Notes: generated by a model from the sequence alone, not told the origin. A stretch of 64,000 nt of DNA from Paenibacillus ottowii (GCF_006874425.1 NZ_VIJZ01000011.1:1-64000), one strand, 5' to 3'. Counted from the stretch's first letter, positions 27,265 through 36,860 are shown. A program made the numbers and translations.

Positions 27265-27450
27265 TTACAAATCATATAAAATGCTCAATCCTCCCCACTT
27301 TCGCTTCGTTAGCTTCGTTAGCTTTGTGTAATTTGCAGTTTTCACTTGATTTAAATAGTTCTTCGAATTGGTTGTATCTACTTCAAACACCGCTGTCAGG
27401 CCATCCTTGAACTCAATAAAGCTGGTAAAGCCGTCAGACTCCTATCACCT
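27265..27450 (-). pseudogene. 3' remnant of an unidentified protein gene
   Basis: On the minus strand the frame reads DGFTSFIEFKDGLTAVFEVD, then NSKNYLNQVKTANYTKLTK, and ends ILYDL and a stop at 27265. The frame is closed by a stop just upstream. SQLDMKVIGV continues it in the neighbouring frame, so one frameshift is likely. A TAACGAAGC triplet-like duplication (KLTKLTK) is seen. I do not recognise the family. Confidence 0.4.
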
Positions 27451-27597
27451 TCATATCGAGTTGAGAGAAACAAACTGGTATCGGTGTTTCGGACATTCCC
27501 TCTTATCTTATAAACTGTGTTTGTTATTCGTGGAAATGTTTATATATAGATATTTTGTGGGTCGAGAAATGAGTTAAGAAAAATAGATGGAAAGTGA

Positions 27598-27645
27598 ACT
27601 GCACCCCTTTGTCAGATACGACTAACAAAGGGGTGCAGTTTTTTT
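27598..27645 (+). terminator. Strong hairpin with T-run
   Basis: ACTGCACCCCTTTGT pairs with ACAAAGGGGTGCAGT, followed by seven T on the plus strand. There is no plus-strand gene upstream, so it may serve the minus-strand GH5 gene bidirectionally or be left from a lost gene. Confidence 0.75.
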
Positions 27646-27711
27646 GACTAAATTCAGTTTAGATGAGAAATTCGAGGTCATTCGTAAGTATCAGCGTTGA
27701 AATTATTAACA

Positions 27712-29058
27712 TCATTCTGATTGTGCGTCAGTCGGTACAGTAGTGTATGTATCTGTAAGCACATCAGTCGGTGCAGTCGCAGGCCCATTCTCCTCTGCTG
27801 ATTCACTGTTCTGGAGTAGTACTCTCGGATAGGTCCGTGCACGTTCATAGTACCAGTCAAACAAGAAACGGGCCATCGCCTGACGTCGGGTATCCCCATC
27901 CCACTTTAACCCAGCCGTTGGGTCTGCAAATGAACTCCTTGCTCCTGCTTCCAGCAGAAATCCATTCATGTGTGCGGTCATGCTGACATTACCAGCTGCT
28001 GTAAAAATCGACTTCGTGTTTTTCCCAAATCCATCATTAGAGCCGTTAAACAAGTTCCAATACTCTGAGTCGCCGGGCTGAGTTTTGAACCAGGTAAACT
28101 CTGTAATATTTATTGGATAGGCTTGAGCTGCCGCCTTAATGTTGGAATTCCATTGCGATTGTAGCTTATCCTTGTCATCATGTGCTCCGTAGCCCGGGTA
28201 CCAGTGGACAGCATAGCCGTAGTTGTTCAATGGGTCTATCAGCGGGTGTTTTGCTGCCGGACTGTAAAATTGGTCGTATCCAAGCCCTGCAGCCCATATA
28301 ACATTATCCGCTCCTTTACTTCTAATCGTGGAAATGATAGAGTTTTGGAATCTTCTCAGATCATTCCAATGGTCAACAAAATCATTTTCGCCGGCATAGC
28401 CCCCCCAATGCCCATTCGCATACGACTTAATGGGCTCGTTGATCAGTTCAAACATGACGTTATCCGCGCTCTTAATAGCTGGCTGCGAGGCAAGATACCC
28501 CCATATTTGATTGAATTTGTCCAAATTGGATTGTGTGGTAGCCTGGTCGTTAGCCAAAGTAAAATCAAGACCAAGAGTCACATAAATGCCCTTTGTTTTC
28601 GCATAATTGATATATGGTATAATCACATTTTGTGTAGCTGCTTGTAAACCTGAAAAGTTGTATGAACCTGCGGCCACATCTCCCATATCCTGGCGATCAA
28701 TAAACAATCGAACCTGATTCATATACCAGCCGTGGTTGCTTCCATACTTTGGTCTGGTGTCTGTAAAGGTGTTGGTGATATCCTTCAAATAGGCCAAAAT
28801 GGCTGCATGACGATTATTACCATTCAAATTGAGATAATAATTACTGTTTTGATAAGTCCAGTATGCGCCAGACGGTTGATGCCAGCCACTCAAAACAATA
28901 GGTTTTCCGCTGCTGTTCACCAATTGATTGCCCCTGACATGAAGCTTTCCCATAGGCATACCTGACCATGCATCTACATGTTGGCCAAAGGTCGGTGTTA
29001 AAGACGTTAAGAATACAAGTATCAGAACTATTTTACATACCACACCTAATTTTTTCAA
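27712..29058 (-). CDS. Secreted GH5-family glycoside hydrolase (endoglucanase-like)
   Basis: The 448-residue protein starts at TTG with GAGGAGG seven bases before. A signal peptide (KKLG, then the hydrophobic VVCKIVLILVFLTSL) ends near residue 30. The catalytic acid/base is the Glu of FELINEP and the nucleophile the Glu of NITEFTW, as in clan-A GH5 enzymes. HWYPGYGAHDD and aromatic WYYERARTYPR support a beta-1,4-glucan or mannan substrate. The tail is Thr/Ala-rich and low in complexity (TDVLTDTYTTVPTDAQ), probably a linker without a binding module. The exact subfamily cannot be set by eye. It acts outside the cell on plant polysaccharide. Confidence 0.85.
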   Translation of the reverse strand: MKKLGVVCKIVLILVFLTSLTPTFGQHVDAWSGMPMGKLHVRGNQLVNSSGKPIVLSGWHQPSGAYWTYQNSNYYLNLNGNNRHAAILAYLKDITNTFTDTRPKYGSNHGWYMNQVRLFIDRQDMGDVAAGSYNFSGLQAATQNVIIPYINYAKTKGIYVTLGLDFTLANDQATTQSNLDKFNQIWGYLASQPAIKSADNVMFELINEPIKSYANGHWGGYAGENDFVDHWNDLRRFQNSIISTIRSKGADNVIWAAGLGYDQFYSPAAKHPLIDPLNNYGYAVHWYPGYGAHDDKDKLQSQWNSNIKAAAQAYPINITEFTWFKTQPGDSEYWNLFNGSNDGFGKNTKSIFTAAGNVSMTAHMNGFLLEAGARSSFADPTAGLKWDGDTRRQAMARFLFDWYYERARTYPRVLLQNSESAEENGPATAPTDVLTDTYTTVPTDAQSE

Positions 29059-29597
29059 AGAAAGGCCTCCTCTTTAAAAATTAATTGTCTATTGCCAAAA
29101 CAATAAAATGGTATAAACATGTAGTAGCCTGCTTCCTGAACCTACCCCAATTCAAAATCATCATCCCCCCTGTTAATAGAATATTTTAATTCTAATTTTC
29201 ATTTCTTGTATTTAATTGTAGTACTTACATTTACAAATCACAACTTGATAAAATTTATTTTTTTGAAATTAATTAGGTTAGTCTATAACTTTATTTTCAC
29301 AGTCTAATGTAGTGCTCCCTCTGTTAAGTTCTTTGTTTTTCTATGCAAAAAAACCTGTCATTTCGACAGGTTGAATAATCATCAAATGTGCAGCGCCAAA
29401 AACATGGAGCGCCTCATTTCTGTTAAAGAAGTCCAGGAGGATGTCCTGCCGGCTCCAAACCTATTCTGGGCGGTTGTTCCCTGAGAGGTCACTGTACAAT
29501 TATATATACGCCTATTTGGGGGCTAATTCCTTCTAAATACCGTATCAGTTATCACCAATTTAGCATGTTGCTCAAAAGTGGTAAAGCCAATTTATTG
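29059..29597. other. AT-rich gap upstream of the GH5 gene, with one terminator-like hairpin
   Basis: The part to about 29330 is very AT-rich and should hold the GH5 promoter. At 29352-29372, AACCTGTC-N5-GACAGGTT is followed by a T-run on the minus strand, a clean intrinsic terminator 275 bp beyond the MFS gene. It might end a small RNA or a long 3' UTR. No supported gene was seen. Confidence 0.5.
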
Positions 29598-29618
29598 AAC
29601 TAACGTTCTTCGTTAGTT
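29598..29618 (-). terminator. Hairpin after the MFS gene
   Basis: AACTAACG-N5-CGTTAGTT, a perfect 8-bp stem, lies 29 bp beyond the MFS stop. The following sequence is only weakly T-rich. Confidence 0.5.
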
Positions 29619-29646
29619 TAGAACGTGTGGATTACTCAACTGTGCC

Positions 29647-30864
29647 TCAATCAATGAGATTTTTCTTCCTTAATCTCGAAAACTCCGTCGCATAATACGC
29701 CATGGCTATGGCCGGTAAGGCGATTCCGATCAGCAGTGCCGCCTCCCATCCCCCCGTTGCGTAAGCCCATCCCCCTGCCGCTGAGCCGATTGCGCCCCCT
29801 AAAAAGAAAATGGCCATATACAAACCGTTAAGCCTACTGCGAAATTCCGCTCCTAAAGAGAAAATCACCCGCTGCCCGAGAACCATGTTGGCGGAAACCC
29901 CCATGTCAAGTAAAATCGCTGCAACTACGAGGATGGGGACTGCCAGTGCAGAACTTGATGGAACCAGCAAGGGAAGCATCCCAGAAAAGATGACGATGGC
30001 CAATGCCCATCCCGTAGCCGAGCGAACCCATCCACGGTCTGCCATACGGCCCGCCGCTGGCGCCACAATTGCCCCCATAACCCCGACTAATGCGAACAGA
30101 GCAACCTCCTTCTGAGTGAAATGGAACGGCGGACTTGTCAATACCAACGGAACTGTAGTCCAAAACAAACTGAACGTTCCGAATACACAAGCATGATAAA
30201 TTGCCCTCCGACGCAATGCCGGTGTCGCCTTCAGCAGATGCAGCATAGAGTGCAGCAGGGCCGAGTAAGCTGTAGCGGTCGAAGGCTTCCTTGAGGGTAG
30301 TGCCTTAGCCAATACAAGAGCCAGCGCGAAAATCAAAGCTGCGGAGATGAAATAAATGGCACGCCAGCCCATATACTCCGCCACCAAGCTTGAAATAGGA
30401 CGCGCAAGCATAATCCCCAGAAGTAGCCCGCTCATGACGTTGCCTACATTGCGACCGCGCACGACTTCGGGCGAAAGATGAGCCGCATACGGTACAAGGA
30501 TTTGTGCTGCTACAGAACCTACTCCGATCATGAGCGAAGCGGTAAGGAACAGGATGGCGCTTTTGATTACAGCGGCAATTGTCAAAACGGCGGCTGTAAG
30601 GAGCAATAATGCAAGGATCAACTTACGATTTTCCAGGATGTCTCCCAACGGTACGATAAATAACAAGCCAATTCCATAACCGACTTGAGTCAACGTAACT
30701 ATGAGTGCGGCAACCTCGGAGGAGAGTCCGATGCTCGAACCGATCGAGCCTATCAATGGTTGAGCATAATAAAGATTTGCCGCTATGATACCGCAAGCGG
30801 CTGCCAGGATAAAAATCAGCGCTAGCGAAACCGATTTTTCCGTTGGAGTGGAAGCTGAATGCAT
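29647..30864 (-). CDS. MFS transporter (drug/metabolite efflux type, about 12 TM)
   Basis: I choose ATG at 30864 (MHSASTPTEK) because AAAGGGG lies 8 bases before it; an upstream frame extension lacks an RBS. The 405-residue protein has twelve hydrophobic segments. The loop 2-3 motif is GDILENRKLIL, and PAAGRMADRGWVR is its repeat in the second half. It resembles YnfM/YgaY-like exporters. It follows a TetR gene directly (about 67 bp) on the same strand, so it is probably the regulated efflux target. Substrate unknown. Confidence 0.85.
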   Translation of the reverse strand: MHSASTPTEKSVSLALIFILAAACGIIAANLYYAQPLIGSIGSSIGLSSEVAALIVTLTQVGYGIGLLFIVPLGDILENRKLILALLLLTAAVLTIAAVIKSAILFLTASLMIGVGSVAAQILVPYAAHLSPEVVRGRNVGNVMSGLLLGIMLARPISSLVAEYMGWRAIYFISAALIFALALVLAKALPSRKPSTATAYSALLHSMLHLLKATPALRRRAIYHACVFGTFSLFWTTVPLVLTSPPFHFTQKEVALFALVGVMGAIVAPAAGRMADRGWVRSATGWALAIVIFSGMLPLLVPSSSALAVPILVVAAILLDMGVSANMVLGQRVIFSLGAEFRSRLNGLYMAIFFLGGAIGSAAGGWAYATGGWEAALLIGIALPAIAMAYYATEFSRLRKKNLID

Positions 30865-30931
30865 AGAAAGTCCCCTTTGCTCACCAGAAATTTTCTGGAA
30901 CAATCGTTCCAAAATGTTTAAAAAAAATGTT

Positions 30932-31507
30932 TTATAGCATTTCCATCACCATGTCTATCATCTGCTGCATCTTGCTGCGGTCCCCCTGCACCTTCGCAAC
31001 GATATTTATACTATGATTCAGGTTTGAGAGCAGATAAGATAAAGTCCTGATATCTTTCTCAGGCATGATTTCTCCCGTCTCCTGACCTTTGCGTAGCAGC
31101 TCGTAGAAGGATTTCTCCAACTCGTCAAACCGCTCCCTGATCAACGCATTCAGTTGCTCATCTGGCGAATCCATGCCGACTGCTGCATTAGTAATGAGAC
31201 AGCCCTTCGGCGACTCGCCGTCCAAGGCTGAATCGATATGTATCTCGAAGTACTGCCGGATTCCCGATTTTGCGGATGCCGCATTGACGAGGATGTCCCG
31301 TTTGGCTTGCTTCCACTTCTTGTACCAGTTGATCGCGTCGATATAAAGCGTTTGTTTGTCCCCGAACGTTTCGTACAGACTTGATCTGCTAAGATCCATA
31401 GCTTCCAGCAAATCGGGAATGCTTGTCGCTTCGTAGCCCTTCTTCCAAAAAACGAGCATTGCTTTATGAAGCACCGCTTCTTTATCAAACTCTTTGTAGC
31501 GTCCCAT
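30932..31507 (-). CDS. TetR/AcrR-family regulator of the adjacent MFS gene
   Basis: 191 residues; GGAGGGAG before ATG. The HTH lies in FDKEAVLHKAMLVFWKKGYE and DLSRSSLYETFGDKQTLY; the family-typical SPKGCLITNAAVG appears in the ligand domain. It is cotranscribed with the MFS pump downstream. A palindrome covers its own promoter, which suggests autorepression of the two-gene operon. Confidence 0.88.
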   Translation of the reverse strand: MGRYKEFDKEAVLHKAMLVFWKKGYEATSIPDLLEAMDLSRSSLYETFGDKQTLYIDAINWYKKWKQAKRDILVNAASAKSGIRQYFEIHIDSALDGESPKGCLITNAAVGMDSPDEQLNALIRERFDELEKSFYELLRKGQETGEIMPEKDIRTLSYLLSNLNHSINIVAKVQGDRSKMQQMIDMVMEML

Positions 31508-31545
31508 GGTTCTCCCTCCGTTTCCGTAGGTACAGTATATCCTTT

Positions 31546-31565
31546 ACTGGAACGATAAGTCCAGT
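31546..31565 (-). promoter_or_regulatory. Promoter/operator of the TetR-MFS operon
   Basis: The dyad ACTGGA-N8-TCCAGT overlaps a minus-strand promoter with -35 TGGACT, an 18-bp spacer and -10 TATACT (to about 31534). A repressor bound here would block RNA polymerase. Confidence 0.6.
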
Positions 31566-31613
31566 ATTTTCTATTCATTTTTGTTCCATAAATTCGTTAA
31601 AAAGTTTTTCATT

Positions 31614-32695
31614 TGACGGATTGTAATATGAAGTGCGACACCTACGGGAAATAAATAAAAAATGGCCCATGGCCGGATTCGTGTAGAATGAAGGTTCCTA
31701 CACCACATTCACACAAGGAGAATCCACCATGAGCTACACACATCTTAGCATAATCGAGCGCAGCAAGCTAGAAATCCTCCACCAGCAGGGGAAAAGTGCT
31801 CGAGCCATTGCCAGTGAATTGGGCAGGCATCATGCCACCATTTGCCGAGAACTCCGTCGAAATGAAACGCAGAAGCCCTATTGTGCCGAGCGATCTCAGG
31901 AGAGCTATGTCCAGCGACGTAAGTCCTCCGTCCCAGCCGGAAAATGGACACCACAGCAGTCGGTCCTTATTGAAGAAAAGCTTCATGCCACGTGGTCTCC
32001 CGAGCAGATCGTAGAACGACTCCGTCAAGAGGGACACCCTGTGGTCTGCTTTAAAACCATCTATCGCTGGCTATATACAGGCCGTTTGGTGAAAGGAGTG
32101 CTTGCCGTCCTACGCCAATAAGGTAAACGGCAGAAGCCTGTAGAGACACGCGGCAAGTTCGCTGTGGGTAAGACCATCTCTCAGCGTCCGAAAGAGGTTC
32201 GTTCCCGGAAAACCTTCGGTCATTGGGAACTCGATACGGTCGTCTCGGGCCGTGGGAAAAGCAAGGGCTGCGTAGCTACATTCATCGAACGCAAGACCCG
32301 ACTGTACACCGCCGTTCCCATGCCTGACCGTACAGCTTTGTCCATGGAAATTGCTTTTGGTGTAGTAGCCTCGCAGTACCCTGACGGTGCATTTCAAACC
32401 GCTACTGCAGATCGTGGCAAGGAATTCGCCTGTTACGCCAGCCTGGAAGAAGCTCATGGCCTACAGGTATATTTCGCAGATCCGTATTCTTCCTGGCAAC
32501 GCGGCTCGAATGAGAATGCCAATGGCCTCTTGCGAGAGTTTTTTCCCAAGGGGACAGATTTTGCGCAAATCACGGATGAAGCCTTGGAGACTGCTCTGCG
32601 CTTGATCAACCATAGACCACGAAAATGCTTGGGTTGGAGAACCGCTCACGAATCCTTTTCAGAGGAACTGTCGCACTTAGCTTGACAATCCGTCA
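31614..32695 (+). mobile_element. IS30-family insertion sequence (1082 bp)
   Basis: Terminal repeats are TGACGGATTGT-N5-AAGTGCGACA at the left end and the inverse at 32669-32695, with mismatches only in the middle five bases. The flanks are both AT-rich with a shared TTAAAAAG core, and a 2-bp duplication is possible. It contains one transposase gene, which carries an in-frame stop. Confidence 0.85.
31729..32685 (+). pseudogene. IS30 transposase with in-frame TAA
   Basis: The first 130 codons hold the IS30 HTH region (LSIIERSKLEILHQQGKSAR, ASELGRHHATICRELRRN). A TAA at 32119-32121 interrupts LAVLRQ-GKRQKPVETRG. The same frame then continues to SHLA with the DDE core: Asp of HWELDTVV, Asp of TADRGKEF and Glu of SNENANGLLREFFP. 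Comparison with the usual basic RRKGKR stretch suggests that AAA became TAA. Without readthrough the element cannot move by itself. Confidence 0.88.
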
Positions 32696-32769
32696 TTTAA
32701 AAAGCTTTCTTTATAATGATAGGGAATACCGAAGCACTCCCTTTCTCTCCTCCCCATGCATCTTGTTTC

Positions 32770-33801
32770 TTATTGGATATTCAATAACTCTTTAAAAGCT
32801 TTTAGATTTGTATCAAAATCAGGCACAGTTTGAGATTCTTCTGCAGATTTGACATGGGCTACAACTAAATCATTAAATGGTGTTGAAATACCTGTCCCTT
32901 CTGCCATTTTGGGAACCACACCATTAATGTAATCAATTTCAGTTTTACGTTTCTTCTCAAGATCCTGAAGCATACTTGCTTTTAGCAGCCTGGACGGTTC
33001 CATGACTACCCTAAAGGTTTGGACACGTTCAGGAATATCATTTTCTCTTCTTAATTCCAAAGATTCTATATCGAATCCACCCATTTTAGCAAATTTGACA
33101 CCATTTGAGTGTCCAATCTTGATCGTTTCATCTGCGATATGAACTGCACAAACAATGCTAATTTCATTGTCAAGAATGTCTCCATATGCTCCATTTAATG
33201 CTGCAGATAAACCACTGAATGCATTATTGATCAGTAATTTTGACCACTTCGTGCCAACTAAGTTATCGGAAATGTGTGTTCCGCCGACAAGGTCTAAAAC
33301 CGATTTAATACGTTGTATTCTTTCTGTGACTTCGCCGTTTAATTTTCCAATTTGAAAAGCGTACTTTTTAAATTGCGTATACTCGGTTGTAAGGCTAGAT
33401 ACGCCTGGTTCAATAAACGTAGCACCAAATTCAACAGAACCTGCAATTACACGTTCTTCACCAACAATTGAAGCAACGTTCTTTTCGGGTATACCGTTTT
33501 GTAGAGAACATACAACACTATCGTCCCTTAGAAAAGGAAGTAACTCTTTAAGAACAGAGTCGTTATATAATTGTTTTGTTAGCAGTAAGACTAAATCATA
33601 CTTGCCTGACTTGTGTTCAGGGATGATGGCTTTTACCTTTGCTTGAAATTCCGTCGTACCCACTACTTTAGCACCTATTTGATTTAAAGTATCTACATGT
33701 GCTTTGTATGCATCAATCAACTCAACATCCATTCCGCCAGCAGCAAGATATGCTCCAACTATGGTTCCTAAAGACCCCGCTCCTAAAACTGCAATTCTCA
33801 T
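32770..33801 (-). CDS. ApbA/PanE-family 2-dehydropantoate reductase-like oxidoreductase
   Basis: 343 residues; AGGAGG before ATG. The N-terminal Rossmann motif is MRIAVLGAGSLGTIVGAYLA, followed by LLLTKQ, CSLQNGI and the catalytic Lys in GTKWSKLLINNAFSG. The tail DYINGVV and GISTPFNDLV is also family-typical. PanE reduces ketopantoate with NADPH, but many paralogues act on other 2-oxo or beta-dicarbonyl acids. It is the second gene of an operon, 13 bp after an acetoacetate-decarboxylase-like gene, divergent from a LysR regulator. This argues for a dedicated catabolic or secondary-metabolic keto-acid pathway rather than pantothenate synthesis. Confidence 0.85.
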   Translation of the reverse strand: MRIAVLGAGSLGTIVGAYLAAGGMDVELIDAYKAHVDTLNQIGAKVVGTTEFQAKVKAIIPEHKSGKYDLVLLLTKQLYNDSVLKELLPFLRDDSVVCSLQNGIPEKNVASIVGEERVIAGSVEFGATFIEPGVSSLTTEYTQFKKYAFQIGKLNGEVTERIQRIKSVLDLVGGTHISDNLVGTKWSKLLINNAFSGLSAALNGAYGDILDNEISIVCAVHIADETIKIGHSNGVKFAKMGGFDIESLELRRENDIPERVQTFRVVMEPSRLLKASMLQDLEKKRKTEIDYINGVVPKMAEGTGISTPFNDLVVAHVKSAEESQTVPDFDTNLKAFKELLNIQ

Positions 33802-33814
33802 CTCAAAGTCCTCC

Positions 33815-34561
33815 TTATTTTTCCTCTAAGTAGTTGTATACAGGTTGTGCAGCATTTAAGGTTAAATCCGTAAGGATATGAGATGCTGAAACGACTTCTA
33901 ATACAGGCAAATCTGCAAGAGGTGCCAGAGCATGCTCAAATAATTGAAGTCGAGCAGGACCTGTCCAAGCCCCTTTAACCTCTATATTCGTTATTTGTGT
34001 TCGTACCAAGTCGCAAATTCTTAAATCTCCATTGTAATCAGTAGCAATCTTAACCATAAAGTTAGGTCGACAAATTTCATTTTTAGCTAGTTCCTTATCC
34101 ATCTCAAAATGCTTATACCCCATGGTGACTGTTGCAACGCGAAGTGTACCGTAATCAAGTGTGCCAACAAGAGTATCTGAATCTACATAAAGCTTGGGAG
34201 CACCTAACTTTTTCGGATATGCAGTTAGCTCCCGACCACTTGCAATCGCTGGAAAGTTATCAACGTACATCGAATGCACATAATCTCCGTCCTCACCATT
34301 AAATCGGACAGGAATTACTTGTCCAGCCTCAGTATAAGCACCTAGTCCGGAAACATCGGGCATCCACATCACTTCAAATTTAACCAAGGGATCACCGATT
34401 TCTAGGGGTTCCGGCACTGCTGCGCGTAAAGCTTTTTCATCCGTTCGGTAAATAATGTTAAGATATTCACGATTAACAAATTTATAGGTTGGCACCGAAT
34501 ATGCTGGTGCTGTTAATGGTGTATTGAAATTTTTAAAAGTGTTATTTACATCAATTCTCAT
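33815..34561 (-). CDS. adc: Acetoacetate decarboxylase-family protein
   Basis: I start it at the ATG of MRIDVNNTFK, since a 29-codon upstream extension looks non-coding. The motif GRELTAYPKKLGAPKL carries the Schiff-base lysine pair of acetoacetate decarboxylase, and MWMPDVSGLGAYTEAGQ and WTGPARLQLFEHALAPL are family features. The classical reaction is acetoacetate to acetone and CO2; relatives use other beta-keto acids or act as aldolase-dehydratases. It leads the operon with the ApbA-type reductase. The gap of about 170 bp to the divergent LysR gene holds a palindrome. Confidence 0.85.
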   Translation of the reverse strand: MRIDVNNTFKNFNTPLTAPAYSVPTYKFVNREYLNIIYRTDEKALRAAVPEPLEIGDPLVKFEVMWMPDVSGLGAYTEAGQVIPVRFNGEDGDYVHSMYVDNFPAIASGRELTAYPKKLGAPKLYVDSDTLVGTLDYGTLRVATVTMGYKHFEMDKELAKNEICRPNFMVKIATDYNGDLRICDLVRTQITNIEVKGAWTGPARLQLFEHALAPLADLPVLEVVSASHILTDLTLNAAQPVYNYLEEK

Positions 34562-34678
34562 AGAAAGCACATTCCTTTCTTGCTCAAATTTTGTACTATT
34601 TATTATATGTCGCTTGAGTTTGATCTTGTTCACTTCACTTGATGACATTATCTTATATCTATATTTACATTTAAACTA

Positions 34679-34694
34679 ATACATAATAATGTAT
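34679..34694. promoter_or_regulatory. LysR-type operator candidate
   Basis: ATACAT-AATA-ATGTAT is a perfect 6-4-6 palindrome in the gap between adc and the divergent lysR gene, 38 bp before the lysR start. Confidence 0.55.
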
Positions 34695-34731
34695 GTATAT
34701 ATTTATCATAATAAATAAGGAGCCAAGCTAA

Positions 34732-35616
34732 ATGGAGTTGCTTCAACTCAAATACTTTCAGACAGTTGCTTATACCGAGCATTTTACTAATGCAGCCAAA
34801 CAATTGAATATTGCTCAGCCCTCTTTAAGCCTGACTATTAAAAGACTTGAAGAAGAATTGGGAACAACACTATTTGAGAGGAAAGGGAGAAATATCCAAC
34901 TGAGTTCGTCAGGAAAAATTCTTTTGAAACACGTTAACAGGATTTTTACGGAGATTGAAAATGCCCAATTGGAAATTAGATCGGAGGAACAACAATTTGC
35001 TAACACCATAAGAATATCAATTTCCAATTCAAGATTCCTTACAGGACTCATCAGTGAATGTGTTACCCGTTTTCCTGAATCAAAAATACTTCAAACCATC
35101 GGAGTCAAAAGCGAAATATTGACAAGTTTAAAAAAAGGTGACATGGATTTAGGAATAACAGGTCATCCTATCCAAGATGAAGAGTTAGAGAGTTGTTTAC
35201 TGGTAAATGAAGATATTGTTCTGGTTTTACCTTCGAACCACAAACTTACGGGTAAAAACGAGATTTCGTTAAGTCATGTAGCCCATGAACCATTTATCAC
35301 TCTTGCTAATAATGTAGAATATAGTGACTTTACAACCATGCTTTGTGAGAAAGCCGGCTTCGCCCCAAATATTTCCTTTGAGATCGATTCTTATTTATTG
35401 GTTGAAATTATAAAGGTTAATCAGGGAGTGGCTTTACTCCCTATTTCAATTTGTAGAACACTAGGGTTAAATTATATTAAAATTACGGATAAGTCTGCAA
35501 AATATCCTGTCAGCTTATCTTGGAAAAAAAATAAATTGTTATCTTCTTCAGTAAGAAATTTTCGTGACATTATTATTTCGTTCTATAAAGATAACCATGT
35601 AATTTTCAAGATTTAA
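34732..35616 (+). CDS. LysR-family transcriptional regulator
   Basis: 294 residues; AAGGAG before ATG. The winged HTH (LKYFQTVAYTEHFTNAAKQL, NIAQPSLSLTIKRLEEELG) is followed by a periplasmic-binding-like effector domain with LPSNHKLTGKNEISL. It is divergent from the adc-apbA operon and probably activates it in response to a keto-acid-type ligand; the ligand is inferred from context only. Confidence 0.9.
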   Translation: MELLQLKYFQTVAYTEHFTNAAKQLNIAQPSLSLTIKRLEEELGTTLFERKGRNIQLSSSGKILLKHVNRIFTEIENAQLEIRSEEQQFANTIRISISNSRFLTGLISECVTRFPESKILQTIGVKSEILTSLKKGDMDLGITGHPIQDEELESCLLVNEDIVLVLPSNHKLTGKNEISLSHVAHEPFITLANNVEYSDFTTMLCEKAGFAPNISFEIDSYLLVEIIKVNQGVALLPISICRTLGLNYIKITDKSAKYPVSLSWKKNKLLSSSVRNFRDIIISFYKDNHVIFKI

Positions 35617-35769
35617 AAGATATAGTTACATAATTATCTTAGATTATCCCACATATCTACCGGATTGTTCCCGTTTACCGGAAAGATAGGCCACGAGTGC
35701 GTCTCGGCAACTGCTCTGATACTTCCCGACATCAGTTTTCCCATCATATCACTCGGCTTGCAGCAGTGA

Positions 35770-36702
35770 CTATGATTGGGTGAGCCATTCAGCCTCCAAC
35801 GCATCCCAGTTCGGCGTAGGTACATCCGACCTGACCCTCCACTCGGCAAATGCCTCATTCAACGCTTTGAGCTCCACTGCCGTCCCATCAATCAGCCTGC
35901 TAACCGGGAGCGCGAAGAAAAGCTTCAGGGCCCAATAGATTAAGCGTGGATAACCGGTAATCCAAGACGCTTGCCCCGCAGGGGTTAGCGGGTACCCCAA
36001 TGAATCCAGTACGCGGAAGCCCTCCCCCATCGCCGCCACCAACTGACGCATTCGCTTGTCATCACGAATAACCTGTTTCATCTGGAAGCCATGGAACAGA
36101 ATCACCATGTTCATAGGCACGACCAACACCATGTGATTTTTCAGCCAGGCATCGATCTGATCATGATCAGTGAGCTTGTACTTGGTTCGCATGAATGCCT
36201 GCTCCAGCAGGGATCGGAAAGGAACGGGTCCGTCCAATCCTCCGATGACCATCTGCCCGTGTCCGCCACGAATGCAAATGACTTTTCCGTCGGCACGTGT
36301 ACCAGCGGTAGTCTGGAATCCAAATGCGACCTGCTTGGGTGACTGCCCAGGCTTGCTCAAATAATCCCGCATGGCATAGGTATCCATATTGTTGCCGACC
36401 AGTATGATATGGCGGCTATCATTGTCTGCGAGGATCGGCAGCACAGCTCCGAAGTCCGAATATTTCATCACGACGAAGATCAAGTCATACGCGTCATCCG
36501 GCTCCAGTGTACGTATCACACGAACCGGATCGACGGTGGTCTTGCGCTGAAGGTAGTGCCGGATGATCAGCCCTTCCTTTTCCAGTTCCTCCGCTCGGTT
36601 TCCTCTTGCCAACACGGTCACGTCATGACAGCCCCGTACTAGGGTATGCGCCAGATAGCTTCCCTGCACACCTGCGCCGTACACGAGTATGTTCAATCTC
36701 AT
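35770..36702 (-). CDS. Second ApbA/PanE-family NAD(P)-dependent oxidoreductase
   Basis: The 310-residue protein has the Rossmann start LNILVYGAGVQGSYLAHTL, FVVMKYSDF and VGNNMD, and a helical second domain with WLKNHMVLVVPMNM (catalytic Lys region). It is only distantly like the ApbA gene 2 kb away. The annotated ATG follows AGGAGGGG by about 2 bases; the TTG two codons later (LNILVYG) has better spacing, so the start is uncertain. It is divergent from a TetR gene, its probable regulator. Substrate unknown. Confidence 0.8.
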   Translation of the reverse strand: MRLNILVYGAGVQGSYLAHTLVRGCHDVTVLARGNRAEELEKEGLIIRHYLQRKTTVDPVRVIRTLEPDDAYDLIFVVMKYSDFGAVLPILADNDSRHIILVGNNMDTYAMRDYLSKPGQSPKQVAFGFQTTAGTRADGKVICIRGGHGQMVIGGLDGPVPFRSLLEQAFMRTKYKLTDHDQIDAWLKNHMVLVVPMNMVILFHGFQMKQVIRDDKRMRQLVAAMGEGFRVLDSLGYPLTPAGQASWITGYPRLIYWALKLFFALPVSRLIDGTAVELKALNEAFAEWRVRSDVPTPNWDALEAEWLTQS

Positions 36703-36860
36703 CCCCTCCTCTTATAGTTAACAGTTGTTGAATATCTATCATCTGTGTACTACAATCAAGGTATCATTGGGACTGAGGCAAACGCAATGGCTAATCGCAT
36801 CCGTTTTTGTTGAGAAATGAACAACGGACACTGGATGTGTTCAAGAAAGAGGGGAAGACC

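Noticed and set aside
34562..34648. 29-codon N-terminal extension of the acetoacetate decarboxylase
   Set aside because: The residues are not family-like and lie in the regulator gap.
35634..35750. Short minus-strand frame (MMGKLMSGSIRAVAETHSWP...) after the second ApbA gene
   Set aside because: It looks protein-like, but has only a weak RBS and partly overlaps the ApbA stop region; I cannot decide between a relic and chance.
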